This document shows, piece after piece, positions 6,140-7,102 of a DNA stretch of 7,102 nucleotides. Under the pieces are notes generated by a model that was not told where the DNA came from, made no database searches, and saw nothing but the letters and a program-made list of their open reading frames with translations. Source of the DNA: Streptococcus sp. UBA6071 (GTDB lineage Bacteria; Bacillota; Bacilli; Lactobacillales; Streptococcaceae). Location of the stretch: the NCBI GenBank assembly GCA_002436115.1, contig DIXV01000072.1, forward strand, positions 1 through 7,102. The letters are read 5' to 3'. The number at the start of each line of letters is the position of its first letter. Within the stretch, counting starts at the first letter, position 1. The position numbers were made by a program, and so were the translations under genes.

Positions 6140-7102
6140 TCAAGTCTTGTCGGTCTTAAACCCATCTTTTTGGAGCTGGTAACCCTTATAAAAATCAACT
6201 TTAAGCTGGATAAACCTCTCCATCTCATGAAGGAGTTGAAAAAGTTTGGCACGGGTTTCAAACTCCTGTCGTGTCTTAGGAAGCTCTCTCTTTCGAAATG
6301 TCTCATGGAAATGACCGATAGCTTCCAAAAGTTGCTGTGCTGGGTTATCTTGGCTAAGCTCTTGTGCAGCTTTTTCAAAAAGACCTGCTAAAATGACACT
6401 CTCTTGACTCTCCAAGCAACATTGATTAATGCTCTGAGCCATTTGACGCAAGATTTTACTCTGGTTTTGCCGCATTTCAAAATAATGCACTTCAAAATTA
6501 GTCTGATTGAAAACCTGATTGTACCTATCATGGTAGACCAACTTCAATGCTTCTTCTAAATGCCTATCTAAGGTATCAATCCGCTTGCCTTCATTGGTTC
6601 CATCTCCTTGGAGTAAGAAATGATTAAAGCGCATGAGAATAGCTCTAAGTTCCTCTTCAATCAAGTGATGGTAGCGGCCAATCTCTGCCTGCTTAGAGGG
6701 CATGTAACTGTTAGCAAGTAAGGCAACACCTACTCCGATGACAAAGAGCAATAACTCGTTTCCTAGAAAAGCCAGAGAAATATCCCTCTCCATAAGCAGA
6801 TGGGTTACCAAAACTGTGCTGGGAGCAATGCCAGCCTCTAACTGCCAAAGATAAGCAAGTGGAACATAAAGTATCAGATATAAGGAAAGACTTAGAAGGG
6901 AAAAACCGAAGAGGGAAAAAAGGCTAGTCGCCATCACGAAGGCCAAGAGAACCGCAAACAGACGGTTTTTAGCAATCTTAAAGGTAGAGCGTCTGGTCTC
7001 AAGCACGCTTAAAAGCGCAATGACCCCAGCTGATGTGGCGTTCGCTAAGCCTAAGGTTTCTGCTAAGAAAATAGCTATAATCGTTGATAAAGCAAGTTTA
7101 AT
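6140..7102 (-). CDS. Aromatic acid exporter family (ArAE_1/DUF939) membrane protein, 5' end outside the window
   Basis: A membrane protein of the putative aromatic acid exporter family. Transport function is assigned by family only and no substrate is demonstrated for this group. 320 codons are visible. The frame is open to the window edge: bases 7102-7007 encode IKLALSTIIAIFLAE and then a TSAGVIALLSV stretch typical of the family N-terminus, continuing without a break into LETRRSTFKIAKNRL. The GTG at 7004-7006 is therefore an internal valine, not a start. Seen: five or six hydrophobic segments in the first ~130 visible residues, then a soluble, largely helical charged C-terminal domain of about 185 residues (ArAE_1_C-like) rich in Glu, Gln and His. 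It ends in FKTDKT and stops 49 bp before rapZ on the same strand. It may be co-transcribed with rapZ by readthrough, but it is not part of the conserved rapZ-yvcK-whiA set as I know it. Confidence 0.85.
   Translation of the reverse strand: MKLALSTIIAIFLAETLGLANATSAGVIALLSVLETRRSTFKIAKNRLFAVLLAFVMATSLFSLFGFSLLSLSLYLILYVPLAYLWQLEAGIAPSTVLVTHLLMERDISLAFLGNELLLFVIGVGVALLANSYMPSKQAEIGRYHHLIEEELRAILMRFNHFLLQGDGTNEGKRIDTLDRHLEEALKLVYHDRYNQVFNQTNFEVHYFEMRQNQSKILRQMAQSINQCCLESQESVILAGLFEKAAQELSQDNPAQQLLEAIGHFHETFRKRELPKTRQEFETRAKLFQLLHEMERFIQLKVDFYKGYQLQKDGFKTDKT

Noticed and set aside
6143..6148. TTGACT near the end of the exporter-family gene as a -35 box for rapZ
   Set aside because: It is only about 6 bp from the TATAAT hexamer, far too close. 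The extended -10 element explains the promoter better.
1..7102. An undescribed system, CRISPR array, tRNA or rRNA
   Set aside because: All genes belong to well-known families in known arrangements, with no regularly spaced repeats and no RNA gene signatures.

Overview
The window looks like chromosomal DNA of a low-GC Gram-positive bacterium, most likely Streptococcus. The RapZ, YvcK (CofD-like) and WhiA proteins read as streptococcal, they lie in the conserved order rapZ-yvcK-whiA, and the regulatory DNA contains an exact CodY box. I cannot fix the species. Every gene I can support is on the minus strand, so transcription runs from the high-coordinate end to the low end.

Layout, in the direction of transcription: (1) 7102-6140 holds the 3' part of a membrane protein of the aromatic acid exporter (ArAE_1/DUF939) family, whose start lies outside the window. 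(2) A 49-bp gap contains an extended -10 promoter and a good ribosome binding site. (3) 6090-3324 is the tight rapZ-yvcK-whiA cluster, with 4-bp ATGA overlaps at both junctions. (4) A 160-190 bp regulatory gap at about 3135-3323 holds a probable weak terminator, a 30-bp palindrome with a perfect CodY box, a sigma-A-type promoter, an inverted repeat over the predicted transcription start, and a strong Shine-Dalgarno sequence. (5) 3134-1 is an iron-siderophore ABC importer operon in the order permease, permease, ATPase, lipoprotein receptor. This is the order of Bacillus yclNOPQ and of streptococcal Fat/Piu-type systems. The last gene is cut off by the window edge.

How the genes work together: the importer would capture a ferric siderophore with the lipoprotein FatB, pass it through a FatD/FatC permease pair and use the FatE ATPase for energy. 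The promoter region suggests CodY control (amino acids/GTP) and perhaps a second regulator acting at the transcription start. The rapZ-yvcK-whiA cluster is a housekeeping set: a nucleotide-binding/RNA-binding-type protein, a UDP-sugar-binding morphogenesis/central metabolism factor, and a WhiA DNA-binding protein.

The most notable observations are the perfect CodY box and the absence of a standard start codon at the well-placed Shine-Dalgarno of the first transporter gene, where an ATA codon sits. I found no evidence of an undescribed system, mobile element, CRISPR array or RNA gene.
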